A stretch of 64,000 nt of DNA from the NCBI RefSeq assembly GCF_014647515.1, contig NZ_BMPI01000009.1, positions 175,324 through 239,323 on the forward strand, read 5' to 3'. Within the stretch, counting starts at the first letter, position 1, and each line of letters begins with the position of its first letter. A model generated the notes under the pieces. It saw nothing but the letters and a program-made list of their open reading frames with translations, was not told the origin of the DNA and did not search any database. Origin of the DNA: Dactylosporangium sucinum (lineage in GTDB: Bacteria > Actinomycetota > Actinomycetes > Mycobacteriales > Micromonosporaceae). The translations under genes were made by a program, and so were the position numbers. This document shows positions 1-9,142 of the stretch, one piece after another.

Positions 1-1079
1 ATGCCGTTGTTGGCGCTGGTCACGGTCACGTGGCGGCGCAGGACGGGCTCCTCCGGGTCGGGCAGCCCGGGTGCGCGGCCGAGGATGACCGCGCGGTCGA
101 GCGGGACCGTGTCGCCGCTGGGCAGCCGGAGGTGGCCGGGCAGCGGCAGGGCCACGTCGACCGGGGTCTGCGGCGGCACGGGCACCCGGCAGACCCGGCA
201 GAGCACCGAGCCGGGCGGGTTGAGGTGGCCGACCACGCACCGCACCGCGGAGATCGAGGAGCGGGCCTTCCTGGTGGCCGGGGCCGGGGCGGGCGCCGGG
301 GCGGCCGGCGCGGACCAGCCCGAGACGGCGGACCCGCGCGTCTCGGACACCGCGGGCGAACCGCCCGAACCACCCGAACCGGCCGCGAACGGCGCACCCG
401 CGGCCTCGGCCGCGCCGCGCAGGTCGGTCGTGAGCGGGACGTCGGCCGAGCCGGCGACGGGCACCATCCCGGCCCTGAAGGCGGACGAACCGCCCGGATC
501 GGCAGCCACCGCGGAGACCAGCGGGGCCTCCGCGGTGGGCTGACGCGGGATCGCCGGAGCCCCCGCGGCCGGGCCGGCCGCGGCCTGAGCCGAGCCGGCC
601 GGGGCCGCCGCCGCATCGTCCGGCGACGGCTCCGGCTCGGCCTCCTGGGCCTGCCCGGTCAGGCGGACCAGCAGCGACGACGCCAGGACGACGCCGCGGT
701 CGAGGGGCAGCTCGGGCGGGGCCGGCTTCGGCTCGTACGTGCCGGTCAGGCGGATCGTCGCCACCGGCCGGAACACGTCCCGGCCGGCCCCGTCCGCGGC
801 GCGGACCTTGACGGTGTAGCCGTCGACGTCGAGCACCTCGGCCTGGGCGTCGCCGCGGACCAGGGCCCGGGCGCCGTACATGTCCGCGCGGACGACGACG
901 AAGCTCGCGGTGCCGAACGAGCCACCGGACAGCACGCCCGCGATCTCCGCCGCCGTCGCGCCGGCCTGGACGAGCTTCCAGCACTCCTCGGTCTCCGGAT
1001 CGCCGGGCGCCACGTTGGCCAGGGCCCACACGCTCTTGCCCGCGAACGCCAGCCAGTCGCCCGGCACGTAGCCCGTCAT
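1..1079 (-). CDS. FHA-domain protein with central zinc ribbon (partial, C-terminus outside window)
   Basis: The minus-strand frame opens at ATG 1079 (MTGYVPGDWLAFAGKSVWAL) and stays open to the window edge, about 359 codons. Residues 1-120 form an acidic N-terminal region of unknown fold. An Ala/Pro/Gly-rich linker runs to about residue 280. Next comes a C-x-x-G-H-x-N-P-P ... C-R-x-C ribbon that probably binds zinc. The visible end has the start of a forkhead-associated fold (LDRAVILGRAPG ... RRHVTVTSANNG), which in this family recognises phosphothreonine. Such proteins usually scaffold Ser/Thr-kinase or type VII-like secretion systems. No partner is visible because the likely operon lies to the left. 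The FHA call is good from the GRxP and RRH positions, but the domain is cut off. Confidence 0.75.
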   Translation of the reverse strand, partial: MTGYVPGDWLAFAGKSVWALANVAPGDPETEECWKLVQAGATAAEIAGVLSGGSFGTASFVVVRADMYGARALVRGDAQAEVLDVDGYTVKVRAADGAGRDVFRPVATIRLTGTYEPKPAPPELPLDRGVVLASSLLVRLTGQAQEAEPEPSPDDAAAAPAGSAQAAAGPAAGAPAIPRQPTAEAPLVSAVAADPGGSSAFRAGMVPVAGSADVPLTTDLRGAAEAAGAPFAAGSGGSGGSPAVSETRGSAVSGWSAPAAPAPAPAPATRKARSSISAVRCVVGHLNPPGSVLCRVCRVPVPPQTPVDVALPLPGHLRLPSGDTVPLDRAVILGRAPGLPDPEEPVLRRHVTVTSANNG

Positions 1080-1141
1080 CGGCGCACGATCCTTTCGCTC
1101 CCCCACCGCCACCAGTCGATCAGCGTAAGGGAAGGGAACGA

Positions 1142-2377
1142 TCAGACACGACTCCACTTCTGGTTGGATCCGCCGCCGCACGTCCAGAGTTGCAGCTGCG
1201 CCCCGTTGGCGCTGTTCCAGTCCTTGATGTCGACGCACTTGTTCGCCGACACGTTGACCAGGTCACCGGCGGCGGACAGGGTGAAGCGCTGGACCGGGTT
1301 GCCGTTGCAGGTCACCAGCTGGATGGGGGTGCCGTCGGCGCTGCCGGCCCCGGCCGGGTCCATGCACTTGCCCATGGCGCGCAGCGTGCCGTCGGCGTTG
1401 AAGGTCCACTGCTGGGCGGCCGTGCCGTTGCAGTCGTACATCTGCAGCCGCGCCCCGTCGACCGGGTTCGCCGCCGGGATGTCGATGCAGCGGTTGCTGA
1501 AGTTCGAGCGCAGGGCGCTGGTGCCCCCACCGCCGCCGCCGTCGGTGTACGCCGAGACGCGCACGTAGTCGACCAGCATCTGCTGCGGGAAGACGGTCGA
1601 GGCGTCCGGGTAGCCCGGCCAGTAGCCGCCGACGGCGACGTTCATGATCATGTAGAACGGGTGGTCGAAGACCCAGCGGTCGCCGCCGAGGTTGGCCGGG
1701 GTGATCCGGAAGTACTCCGAGCCGTCGAGGAACCACTGGATGAGGTTCGGCGACCAGTCGACCGAGTAGGTGTGGAAGCCGTCGCCGAGCGGCGCGCCGA
1801 TGGTGCGCCCGCCGCCGATGCCCTCGGCGCCGGAGTAGCCGGGCCCGTGGACCGTGCCGTGGACCGTGTTCGGCTCGCGGCCGATGTTCTCCATGATGTC
1901 GATCTCGCCCTGGGTGGGCCAGCCGGCGGTGCCGTCGCCGAGCATCCAGAACGCGGGCCAGATGCCCTGCCCCTTGGGGATCTTGATCCGGGCCTCGAAG
2001 CGGCCGTACCGCTGGGTGAACTTGCCCGAGGTGCGGATGCGCGCCGAGGTGTACTGGCAGTACCCGTAGTGGCACTGGTAGTTGCCCGGGTTCTCCTTGC
2101 GCGCCGTGATGACGAGCTGACCCTGGCCGTTCTGGACGATGTTCGACGTGCTGCTGGTGTAGTACTGCTGCTCGTTGTTGCCCCAGCCGCTGCCGCCGAT
2201 GTCGAAGGCCCACTTCGACGTGTCGACGGGCGTGCCGGCCGGGGCGTTGAACTCGTCCTGCCAGGTGATGCCGCCGATGGCGGCGTTGGCGGCCTGCGGG
2301 CGCTCGATGGCGGCGAGCGCTCCGGTGAGCGTCACGGCCAGGGCGGCGGCCGCGACGAGCCTTCGGATAGGACGCAT
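1142..2377 (-). CDS. Secreted GH16 beta-glucanase with C-terminal ricin-type carbohydrate-binding domain
   Basis: 411 aa. The signal peptide is clear (MRPIRRLVAAAALAVTLTGA, cleavage near ANA at residue 32). The GH16 jelly roll covers about residues 35-280, with the retaining catalytic motif GEIDIMEN (Glu158 nucleophile, Asp160, Glu163 acid/base). A Gly-rich linker follows, then a CBM13/ricin B trefoil (about 290-411) with repeated QxW motifs (AAQQWTF, VQRFTL, SNQKWSRV) and paired cysteines. The family hydrolyses beta-1,3 or mixed-linkage beta-glucans, and the trefoil tethers the enzyme to polysaccharide. GGAGG sits 8 nt before the ATG. The 106 bp upstream are AT-rich for this genome and probably hold the promoter. 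Exact substrate (laminarin, lichenan, or agar-like glycans) cannot be read from the sequence. Confidence 0.93.
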   Translation of the reverse strand: MRPIRRLVAAAALAVTLTGALAAIERPQAANAAIGGITWQDEFNAPAGTPVDTSKWAFDIGGSGWGNNEQQYYTSSTSNIVQNGQGQLVITARKENPGNYQCHYGYCQYTSARIRTSGKFTQRYGRFEARIKIPKGQGIWPAFWMLGDGTAGWPTQGEIDIMENIGREPNTVHGTVHGPGYSGAEGIGGGRTIGAPLGDGFHTYSVDWSPNLIQWFLDGSEYFRITPANLGGDRWVFDHPFYMIMNVAVGGYWPGYPDASTVFPQQMLVDYVRVSAYTDGGGGGGTSALRSNFSNRCIDIPAANPVDGARLQMYDCNGTAAQQWTFNADGTLRAMGKCMDPAGAGSADGTPIQLVTCNGNPVQRFTLSAAGDLVNVSANKCVDIKDWNSANGAQLQLWTCGGGSNQKWSRV

Positions 2378-2483
2378 GGGGGGTACCTCCGAATCGATGG
2401 TCGGCGATCGATGCGTCCGGCTTATTCTGCGTCCCGAACTAATTAATGGGAAGGGTTGTTTACGAAAAAGTCGGAGATCACTG

Positions 2484-4064
2484 TCAGTACCGGAAGCGCG
2501 ACACCAGCGCCTGGAGCTGCGCGGACATGCCGGCCAGCTCGTCCGCGGCCTGGCGGGTGTCGGCCACCGTGTCCGTCGTCCGGCGCGTCGCGTCGGACAC
2601 GCCGGAGATCGTCGAGGCGATCCCGCCGGCCCCGCTCGCCGCGCGGGCCAGGGTCCGGCTCATCTCCTCGGTCGTCGCCGACTGCTCCTCGACGGCCGAG
2701 GCGATCGTGAGCTGGATGTTGTTGATCCGCTCGATGATCGCCGAGATCTCGCCGATCGCGCCGACCGCGCTGTTGGTGTCGGACTGGATGGTGCCGACGC
2801 GGGCGACGATGTCCTCGGTCGCCTTCGCGGTCTCCTGGGCCAGGTCCTTGACCTCGCTCGCCACCACGGCGAAGCCCTTGCCCGCCTCGCCGGCCCGGGC
2901 CGCCTCGATGGTCGCGTTCAGCGCGAGGAGGTTGGTCTGCTCGGCGATCGCGGTGATGACCTTGACGACGGTGGCGATCTCGGTCGACGACTCGCCCAGC
3001 CGGGCCACGGTGGAGCTCGTCGCGTCGGCCACCTCGACGGCCTGCGCGGCGACCGTGGTCGCCTCCGAGGTCGAGCGGCTGATCTCCCGGATCGACGCGC
3101 CCATCTCGGCCGAGCCGGCCGAGACGACCTGCAGGTCGCCGGAGACCTCGCCGGCCGCCACCGCGACCGTCCCGGCCTGCCGCGACGCCTCGCCGGCGGT
3201 GGTGTCGACGGCCTGCGAGACCGAGGTCAGCCGGCCGGCCGCGTCCTGCAGCGTGCCCGCGTTGCCGGCCAGCTGGGTGACGTCGGCGCGCAGCCGGGAG
3301 ATGGCCCGGTCGAGCGACGCGGCCATCCGGCCCACCTCGTCGGTCGCGGTCACGCCGGACGAGCGGGTGAGGTCGCCCTCGGCCAGCCCGTCGGCCACGT
3401 GCAGCACCCCGCCGACGGCCCGGCGCACCCGCGCGACGACCAGCATCCCGAGCAGCAGGCTGAGCACGACGCCGGCGGCGAGCACGATGCTCACGTTCCG
3501 GGTGGCGCTGGCGGCCCGGTCCCCGGCGGCCTTGATGCTGGCGTCGGCCTGCGCCTGGGCGGCGGCCTGCACGGCGGCCTGGTCCGCGCCGAGCGCGCCG
3601 TAGCGGGTGTCGTACTCCTGGGTGACCCCCGCCAGCTGCTCCGGCGTGAACTTCGAGCGGTCGACGGCGATGAAGTCGGTGTAGGCGGTCCAGTCCTTGC
3701 GGGCCTTCGCGACCAGCGCCGGCCCGCCGGGGGCCGAGGCCAGGCTGGCGTCCAGGTCGTCCAGCGCCTGCTCGACGGCGGCGCGGTTGTTCGCCAGGTT
3801 CTGCTGGATCCGGTCCGCCAGCGACGGGTACAGCCGCAGCGCCGAGACGTTGCCGCCGAACCCCTCGATGTTCTTGGCGAGGGACCCGGCGGCCGTCAGG
3901 GAGGCGATGCTCGTGCGCTGGGCCGCGGCCGCGTCCTGGTTCAGGCCGCGCACGTTCCGCACGGCGATCGCCCCGACGATCAGGCCACCGGCCACCGCGA
4001 CCAGCACGGCCGCCGTGATCTTCGTCCGCAGCGACAGGTTGTCGAACGACGCACCGAGTCTCAT
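2484..4064 (-). CDS. Methyl-accepting chemotaxis protein
   Basis: 526 aa inner-membrane receptor. Residues 12-35 are a transmembrane helix. Residues 36-185 are an extracytoplasmic helical sensor rich in Ala/Asp/Gln, of four-helix-bundle (4HB/CHASE3-like) type. A second helix (about 186-208) leads into a HAMP linker ([21 protein letters not shown]). The rest is the signalling coiled coil, with the conserved hairpin tip [19 protein letters not shown] near residue 390, which contacts CheA/CheW. It ends without a pentapeptide tether. No che genes are adjacent, so the partners are encoded elsewhere. The start has no strong Shine-Dalgarno, but an Arg-rich N-terminus before the first helix fits ATG 4064. 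Confidence 0.92.
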   Translation of the reverse strand: MRLGASFDNLSLRTKITAAVLVAVAGGLIVGAIAVRNVRGLNQDAAAAQRTSIASLTAAGSLAKNIEGFGGNVSALRLYPSLADRIQQNLANNRAAVEQALDDLDASLASAPGGPALVAKARKDWTAYTDFIAVDRSKFTPEQLAGVTQEYDTRYGALGADQAAVQAAAQAQADASIKAAGDRAASATRNVSIVLAAGVVLSLLLGMLVVARVRRAVGGVLHVADGLAEGDLTRSSGVTATDEVGRMAASLDRAISRLRADVTQLAGNAGTLQDAAGRLTSVSQAVDTTAGEASRQAGTVAVAAGEVSGDLQVVSAGSAEMGASIREISRSTSEATTVAAQAVEVADATSSTVARLGESSTEIATVVKVITAIAEQTNLLALNATIEAARAGEAGKGFAVVASEVKDLAQETAKATEDIVARVGTIQSDTNSAVGAIGEISAIIERINNIQLTIASAVEEQSATTEEMSRTLARAASGAGGIASTISGVSDATRRTTDTVADTRQAADELAGMSAQLQALVSRFRY

Positions 4065-4113
4065 ACCGGCCCGATCGGCACCGACCGGCGGCGGTGTAGG
4101 AAAGGTGCGGGAA

Positions 4114-4875
4114 TCAGTCCAGCATGGCGCCGCAGCTCATGTTGATCGCCGTGCCGGTCAGGGTGCGGGCCCAGTCCGAGGCGGCGAAGACGGCGACCCG
4201 CCCCACGTCCTCCAGGGTGGCGGGCCGGCCGGTCAGGGTCCTGGCGGTGATCATCGCCTCGACCTCCTTGCGGGCCGGGGAGTCCGCCGGGATCGCCTCC
4301 GGGATGCCGCCGGTGCGCAGGGTCACCACCCGGACGCCGTGCGGGGACAGCTCGGTCGCCAGCTGGCGGCGCAGCTGCTCGACCGCCTCGAACGCGGTCT
4401 GCAGGCCGCCGATGCTGTAGTCGCGCAGCGGGGCCGGGTCGGACGCGCCGCCGAAGAACAGCAGCACGCCCGAGCCCTGGCGGAGCATGTGCCGGGCCGC
4501 GGCCCGGGTGGTGAGGAACTTCGAGCGGACGTTGGTCAGGATCGGGCTCAGGTAGTCGTCGGCCGCCATCTCGACCATCGGCGTGCCCTGCACGTCGTAG
4601 TCCGCGATGACGTTGACCGAGACGTCGACCGAGCCGGCGGTCGCGGCGACCGCGTCGGCGTGGGCGTCGACGGCGGCCTCGTCCAGCGCGTCGACCTCGG
4701 CGACGAAGGCCGTGCCGCCCTCGGCGCGGATCGGCCCCGCGGTGGCCTCCAGCGTCGCGGCCGTGCGGCCCGCCAGGTGCACCGTGGCGCCGGCGGCGGC
4801 GAAGGAGCGGGCGATCGCGCCGCCGATCGCGCCGCCGCCGCCGTAGACGATGGCGTTCTTGCCGTTGAGCAGCAC
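4114..4875 (-). CDS. SDR-family protein with altered catalytic residues
   Basis: 253 aa Rossmann protein starting at GTG 4875, with GGAGG 7 nt upstream. The dinucleotide loop is [11 protein letters not shown] (residues 12-22), typical of NAD(P)-dependent short-chain dehydrogenases. The usual NNAG motif is replaced by VNVIADYD. After the candidate Ser (FFGGAS, about 145) there is no Tyr-x-x-x-Lys at the expected spacing: the nearest tyrosine is only 8 residues on (RDYSIGG) and its +4 position is Gly. The fold is therefore secure but classical dehydrogenase chemistry is doubtful; it may be a binding protein or use different residues. It lies 25 bp downstream of the sigma-factor gene on the same strand, so the two are probably co-transcribed. 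Confidence 0.85.
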   Translation of the reverse strand: MLLNGKNAIVYGGGGAIGGAIARSFAAAGATVHLAGRTAATLEATAGPIRAEGGTAFVAEVDALDEAAVDAHADAVAATAGSVDVSVNVIADYDVQGTPMVEMAADDYLSPILTNVRSKFLTTRAAARHMLRQGSGVLLFFGGASDPAPLRDYSIGGLQTAFEAVEQLRRQLATELSPHGVRVVTLRTGGIPEAIPADSPARKEVEAMITARTLTGRPATLEDVGRVAVFAASDWARTLTGTAINMSCGAMLD

Positions 4876-4900
4876 CGGGTTACCTCCAGAATCGGGAATG

Positions 4901-5797
4901 TCACCCGGTACTACCCGCGGGCGGCGCGAAATCCATCGCGTCCGGCAGGCCGAACCTCGTCAGGTCGGCCGCCAGGAACGACACGACCTCGGCGACCCGG
5001 CCGTCCCGCAGGGTGAGGACGTCGAGGCCGCCGGGCACGAACCGGGTGCCGTCCCAGCGGTAGGTGCCGAAGGCCGGCTGACCGTTGGCGTGGGCCGGCA
5101 CGAACCGCCAGCGGTGGCGCAGCGGGCCGTCGAGGAGGAACCCGCGGATCGCCGCGCGCCCGCGATACGACTGGACGAGCGGCGGCATCGAGTAACGCGC
5201 GTCCTCGGTCAGCCGGCGCACGATCGCGTCGACGTCGCCGGCCTCCCAGGCGTCGGCCCACGCCGCGGCGGCCCGGCGGGTATCCGTGTCGGTCGGGGGG
5301 ACGGGCGGCCCGACCGCCTTGCGGGCCCGCTGCATGGCGCTGTTCACCGCCGGCACGGAGGAGTCCAGCAGGCCGGCGACCTCCTTCGCGGAGAAGCCGA
5401 GCACCTCGCGCAGCAGCAGGACGGCCCGGGGCAGCGGCGCGAGGCGCTGCAGGGCGGCGACGAACGCGAGCTCCAGGTGCTCGCGGGCGAGCACGCCGTC
5501 CTCCGGCCCGGCGGGGAACGGCTCCAGCCACAGCGGCTCGGCGCTCGGCGACGGGTCGGCCGGCAGCTCCCGCCGCCCCCGCTGCTCGATCATGGTGAGG
5601 CACCGGTTGGTGGCGATCCGGTACAGCCACGGCCGCGCCGACCCTGGCCCGCGGTCCTCGAACGTGCCGATCGCCCGCCAGGCCCGCAGCATGGTCTCCT
5701 GCAGCGCGTCCTCGGCGTCGTGCAGCGACCCGAGCATCCGGTAGCAGTGGGCGAGCAGCTCCCCCCGCAGCGGCGCGACGCACTGTTCGAACTCCAC
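4901..5797 (-). CDS. ECF-type RNA polymerase sigma factor with C-terminal SnoaL-like domain
   Basis: 298 aa from GTG 5797. The frame is open far upstream, but homology begins at [20 protein letters not shown]. Sigma region 2 spans about residues 10-80 ([20 protein letters not shown], -10 recognition). Region 4 is about 115-170 ([20 protein letters not shown], the -35 helix-turn-helix). From about 185 a SnoaL/NTF2-like domain follows ([20 protein letters not shown]), which in the SigJ/ECF41-like and TIGR02960-type groups modulates sigma activity in place of a separate anti-sigma factor. No anti-sigma gene is nearby, in keeping with that. The only obvious co-transcribed gene is the SDR protein downstream. 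A long palindromic repeat lies just upstream of the start. Confidence 0.85.
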   Translation of the reverse strand: MEFEQCVAPLRGELLAHCYRMLGSLHDAEDALQETMLRAWRAIGTFEDRGPGSARPWLYRIATNRCLTMIEQRGRRELPADPSPSAEPLWLEPFPAGPEDGVLAREHLELAFVAALQRLAPLPRAVLLLREVLGFSAKEVAGLLDSSVPAVNSAMQRARKAVGPPVPPTDTDTRRAAAAWADAWEAGDVDAIVRRLTEDARYSMPPLVQSYRGRAAIRGFLLDGPLRHRWRFVPAHANGQPAFGTYRWDGTRFVPGGLDVLTLRDGRVAEVVSFLAADLTRFGLPDAMDFAPPAGSTG

Positions 5798-5812
5798 CCG
5801 CCCGACCCTACT

Positions 5813-5892
5813 GCGTCGATCTTGCACTTGTGGTGCCTGACAAACCCGGACATCCTGGGCGCGTCCTGGCACCACGAGTGCAAGATCGACGC
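5813..5892. repeat. Dispersed palindromic repeat, family P1, copy 1
   Basis: Inverted repeat with 25-bp arms (5813-5837 and 5868-5892; arm begins GCGTCGATCTTGCACTTG) and a 30-nt loop containing CAAACCCGGACA. One position in the arms is mismatched. The same arms and loop core recur at 55965-56060. It separates two minus-strand genes (LLM operon end and sigma factor), where its transcript would form a strong hairpin. Confidence 0.85.
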
Positions 5893-5901
5893 GAAGGGGG
5901 G

Positions 5902-7023
5902 TCAGGCGTGCCACTCCTCGGCGAGCAGGGCGAAGGAGCGGACGCGGTCCGTGTGGTCGTGGGTGATCGTCGTGACCAGGAGCTCGTCGGCCGACGTCGC
6001 GCGCTGCAGGGTGTGCAGCTGGGCGGCCACCTCGGCGGGGGTGCCCACGAACTGGGTGTCCAGGCGGTCCTGGACCAGGGCCTGGTCCTCGGCCGTCCAG
6101 GGGGCCGCGGCGGCCTCGGCCGGCGTCGGGAACGGGATCGCGCCGCGGCCGGTGCGGATGCTGTGCACCCACAGGCCGTAGCCCGACGCCAGGTGCCGGG
6201 CCTCCGCCGTCGTCGGAGCGACCACGACGTCGGCCGAGACCAGGACGTACGGGTGGTCGAGGACCTCCGACGGGCGGAACGCGGCGCGGTACGCCTCCAC
6301 CGCCTCCAGGACCGTCGCCGGGCTCACGTGGTAGTTGGCCGCGAACGGCAGGCCGCGCTCCCCCGCCACCGTCGCGCTCTGGCCGGCGCTGCTGCCCAGG
6401 ATCCACAGCTCCACCTTCGCGCCCTCGCCCGGGGTGGCGTGCACGTCCACGCCGTCGCGGGCGTACGTGCCGGCGATCAGCGCGCGGATGTCGTCGACCA
6501 CCTCGGCGAAGTCCGGGGACACCGCCTCGGGCTGCTGGAGCAGGGCGGCGTAGGCGCCCCAGCGCGGCGACGCGACGAGCTTCGAGAAGTCGAACGGCGG
6601 CGGGATGAGCAGGCCGTCGACCACCTGCGACCCGGTGCGCGGCGCCGGGCGGGGCGCGGCGAGGGCGGCGACCGCCTCGGCGCGGCGCTGGCCGGAGCGG
6701 CCCAGGCCGAGGTCGAGCCGGCCCGGGTGCACGGCGTCGAGGAGGCCGAACGACTCGACGATCGACAGTGCCGTCTGGTGGCCGACCTGGACCGCGCCCG
6801 AGCCGACCCGGATGCGGTCGGTGCCCGCCAGGATGAGGCCGATGAGCACGGCCGGGGCGGCGCTGGCGACGCCGTCGGCGAAGTGGTGCTCGGCGACCCA
6901 GTAGCGGTGGTAGCCGAACCGCTCGGCCCGCCGGGCGAGGTCCACGGTGTTGCGCAGGGCCTGGCCGGCGTCGCTGCCGGAGCTGATCGGCGCGAGGTCC
7001 AGGATGGACAGGGGGACGGTCAT
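5902..7023 (-). CDS. LLM-class flavin-dependent oxidoreductase (MsnO8-type)
   Basis: 373 aa luciferase-like TIM barrel from ATG 7023 ([16 protein letters not shown]). The segment [24 protein letters not shown], of which WVAEHH is diagnostic, and the [22 protein letters not shown] stretch match the 'luciferase family oxidoreductase group 1' (MsnO8) subfamily. Family members use reduced FMN or F420 with oxygen or a hydride acceptor; substrate is not readable here. The ATG overlaps the stop of the upstream LLM gene (ATGA). It is the last gene of a six-gene translationally coupled operon, so it is expected to follow the expression of the others. Confidence 0.9.
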   Translation of the reverse strand: MTVPLSILDLAPISSGSDAGQALRNTVDLARRAERFGYHRYWVAEHHFADGVASAAPAVLIGLILAGTDRIRVGSGAVQVGHQTALSIVESFGLLDAVHPGRLDLGLGRSGQRRAEAVAALAAPRPAPRTGSQVVDGLLIPPPFDFSKLVASPRWGAYAALLQQPEAVSPDFAEVVDDIRALIAGTYARDGVDVHATPGEGAKVELWILGSSAGQSATVAGERGLPFAANYHVSPATVLEAVEAYRAAFRPSEVLDHPYVLVSADVVVAPTTAEARHLASGYGLWVHSIRTGRGAIPFPTPAEAAAAPWTAEDQALVQDRLDTQFVGTPAEVAAQLHTLQRATSADELLVTTITHDHTDRVRSFALLAEEWHA

Positions 7024-8066
7024 CGCGCGGCCTCCGACAACGACGATGGGAACGGGCGGCTGGGGAGCTCCTTGCGCAGCACCGGGGCGATCTCGCTCTG
7101 GAAGAGCTCCAGCGACGCGCGGTGCTGCTTGTCGGTCAGGCCGTCGGCGTCGGCCTGCACGTGCATCACCTCGTGGCCGAGGCGGGCGTGGTAGCGGTGG
7201 ACCTTGTCGATGATCTGCTGCGGGCTGCCGACCAGGATGGAGCTGCGCTCGATCGCGTCCTCCAGCGTCGGGAACACCGGCGCGACGCCGTAGCGCTTGA
7301 AGGTCTCCAGGCGGGCGTCGAAGATCGGGCGGTACGTCTCGATCGCCTCCTGCGACGTGCGCGCCGCGTAGAAGCCCGCGCTCCCGGCGCCGACCAGCGC
7401 CCGTTCGGCCGGCCAGCCGTGGTGCGCGAGGCGCTCCCGGTAGTGGTTGACCAGCTCCTCGTAGGGCTCGACCGGGTTGGTGACGTTGGCCGAGAACAGC
7501 GGGTCGCCGTGCAGCGCGGCGAGCTCGACCGAGGCCTTGCTCGTCGCGCTGCCGTGCCAGATGCGGATCGGCTGCTGCAGCGGCCGCGGCAGCGCCTCCG
7601 CGTCGTCGAGTGGCGGGCGGAACCGGCCCGACCAGGTGACCCGATCCTCCCGCCACAGCTTGGTGAAGAGCTCGTAGCCCTCGCGGTTGCGGTCCCACTG
7701 GTCGTCGGCGGTGACGTGGAACAGCTTGGCCTGGGCGGCGCCGTTGCCCTTGCCGACGATGAGCTCCAGCCGCCCGTCGGAGAGGTTGTCCAGGGTGGCG
7801 TAGTCCTCGAAGGCGCGCACCGGGTCGAGCAGGCTCAGCGTGGTGACCGCGGTGAACAGCCGGATGGTGCCGGTCCGCGCGGCGATGTGGCTCAGCACGA
7901 CCGGCGGCGACGAGGAGATGAACGGCCGCTCGTGCCGCTCGCCGACGCCGAAGCCGTCGAAGCCGAGTTGCTCGGCGAGCACCGCGTTGTCGACGACCTC
8001 GCGCAGCCGGTCCCGGGGCGACTTCTTGCCGTCGTGGACGATGAGGGTGATGGCCAGGAACTTCAC
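7020..8066 (-). CDS. LLM-class flavin-dependent oxidoreductase (CE1758-like subfamily)
   Basis: 348 aa from GTG 8066, which overlaps the previous stop as GTGA. The frame is open further upstream, but the sequence [20 protein letters not shown] is the family N-terminus. Landmarks are [35 protein letters not shown] and [15 protein letters not shown], all typical of the putative FMN-dependent CE1758-type monooxygenases. The native reaction of this subfamily is unknown to me. Co-occurrence with four other LLM enzymes and an importer suggests a role in stepwise breakdown or desulfonation of an imported compound. No flavin reductase gene is in the operon, so FMNH2 would come from elsewhere. Confidence 0.9.
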   Translation of the reverse strand: MKFLAITLIVHDGKKSPRDRLREVVDNAVLAEQLGFDGFGVGERHERPFISSSPPVVLSHIAARTGTIRLFTAVTTLSLLDPVRAFEDYATLDNLSDGRLELIVGKGNGAAQAKLFHVTADDQWDRNREGYELFTKLWREDRVTWSGRFRPPLDDAEALPRPLQQPIRIWHGSATSKASVELAALHGDPLFSANVTNPVEPYEELVNHYRERLAHHGWPAERALVGAGSAGFYAARTSQEAIETYRPIFDARLETFKRYGVAPVFPTLEDAIERSSILVGSPQQIIDKVHRYHARLGHEVMHVQADADGLTDKQHRASLELFQSEIAPVLRKELPSRPFPSSLSEAAR

Positions 8067-9142
8067 AACACACCTTCCGCGAACGCGTAGGCCTCTTCCA
8101 GGTGCGGGTAGCCGGAGAGGATGAACTCGTCGATGCCGGCGGCGCGGTACTCGGCGATGCGGGCGGCGACCTCGGCGTGGCTGCCGACGAGCGCGGTGCC
8201 GGCGCCGCCGCGCACCAGCCCGATCCCGGCCCACAGGTTGGGCGCGACGACGAGCCGGTCCCGGTCGCCGCCGTGCAGGTCGAGCATCCGGCGCTGGCCG
8301 ACCGAGTCGAGGCCGCGCAGGCTGGCCTGCCGCTGCCGGATCGTCTCGTCGTCGAGGCCGGCGATGAGCCGCTCGGCGTCGTCCCACGCCCGGTCGGCGG
8401 TGGCGCGGGTGATGACGTGCAACCGGATCCCGAAGCGGATCGGGCGCGCGGCCTCGGCCCGCACCTTGGCCACCTTCTCGGCGACCTGCTCGACCGGCTC
8501 GCCCCAGGTGAGGTACACGTCGGCGTGCCGCGCGGCGAGCCGGACCGCGGCCGGCGACGAACCGCCGAGGTAGACGGCCGGCCTGGTCTGCGGCGGCTCG
8601 CGCAGCAGCCCGCCCTCGATCGGGTAGTGCGGGCCCTGATGGTCGAACCGCTCGCCGGTCCACGCCTTGCGCACCACGTCGAGGAACTCGCCCGCCCGCT
8701 CGTACCGGGCGTCGTGGTCCAGGAAGTCGCCGTAGCCGCGCTGCTCGGCGGCGCTGCTGCCGATGACGACGTTGAGCAGCAGCCGGCCGCCGGACAGCCG
8801 CTGGAACGTCGCCGCCATCTGGGCGGCGAGCGCCGGTGCGACGAGCCCGGGCCGGAACGCGACGAGGAACCGCAGCCGGCGGGTGGCGGCGATGAGCGCG
8901 GCCGTCGTCAGCCAGGCGTCCTCGCAGTGCACGCCGGTCGGGGTCAGCACGCCGGCGTAGCCGAGCTGGTCGGCGGCGCGGGCGAGCTGGGTGAGGTAGT
9001 CGAGGGTCGGCGCCCGGTGGGTCGCCGAGCGGGGCAGCGGCCCGGCGTCCTGCGCGCCGATGATCCCGCCGTGGGTGCCGGCGCCGACGGCGTGGTCGTC
9101 GCCGCCGGTCGGCAGGAACCAGTGGTACACCGGCTCACTCAT
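8063..9142 (-). CDS. LLM-class monooxygenase, alkanesulfonate monooxygenase (SsuD)-like
   Basis: 359 aa from ATG 9142. The sequence follows the SsuD pattern: YHWFLPTGGDDHAVG at the N-terminus, GYAGVLTPTGVHCEDAW, FLVAFRPGLVAPALAAQM, and LSGGRLLLNVVIGSS. SsuD enzymes use FMNH2 and O2 to cleave the C-S bond of alkanesulfonates, releasing sulfite. The ATG lies inside the end of the preceding gene (8-nt overlap, ATGAGTGA) and its own stop overlaps the next start (GTGA). This is the main argument that the whole operon serves sulfur scavenging. The exact sulfonate is not predictable, and related enzymes act on dimethylsulfone or other organosulfur compounds. Confidence 0.88.
   Translation of the reverse strand: MSEPVYHWFLPTGGDDHAVGAGTHGGIIGAQDAGPLPRSATHRAPTLDYLTQLARAADQLGYAGVLTPTGVHCEDAWLTTAALIAATRRLRFLVAFRPGLVAPALAAQMAATFQRLSGGRLLLNVVIGSSAAEQRGYGDFLDHDARYERAGEFLDVVRKAWTGERFDHQGPHYPIEGGLLREPPQTRPAVYLGGSSPAAVRLAARHADVYLTWGEPVEQVAEKVAKVRAEAARPIRFGIRLHVITRATADRAWDDAERLIAGLDDETIRQRQASLRGLDSVGQRRMLDLHGGDRDRLVVAPNLWAGIGLVRGGAGTALVGSHAEVAARIAEYRAAGIDEFILSGYPHLEEAYAFAEGVL

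Noticed and set aside
5797..6406. 501-aa version of the sigma factor starting at 6406
   Set aside because: The extra 200 residues are a shadow of the LLM gene and cross palindrome P1; family homology starts at GTG 5797.
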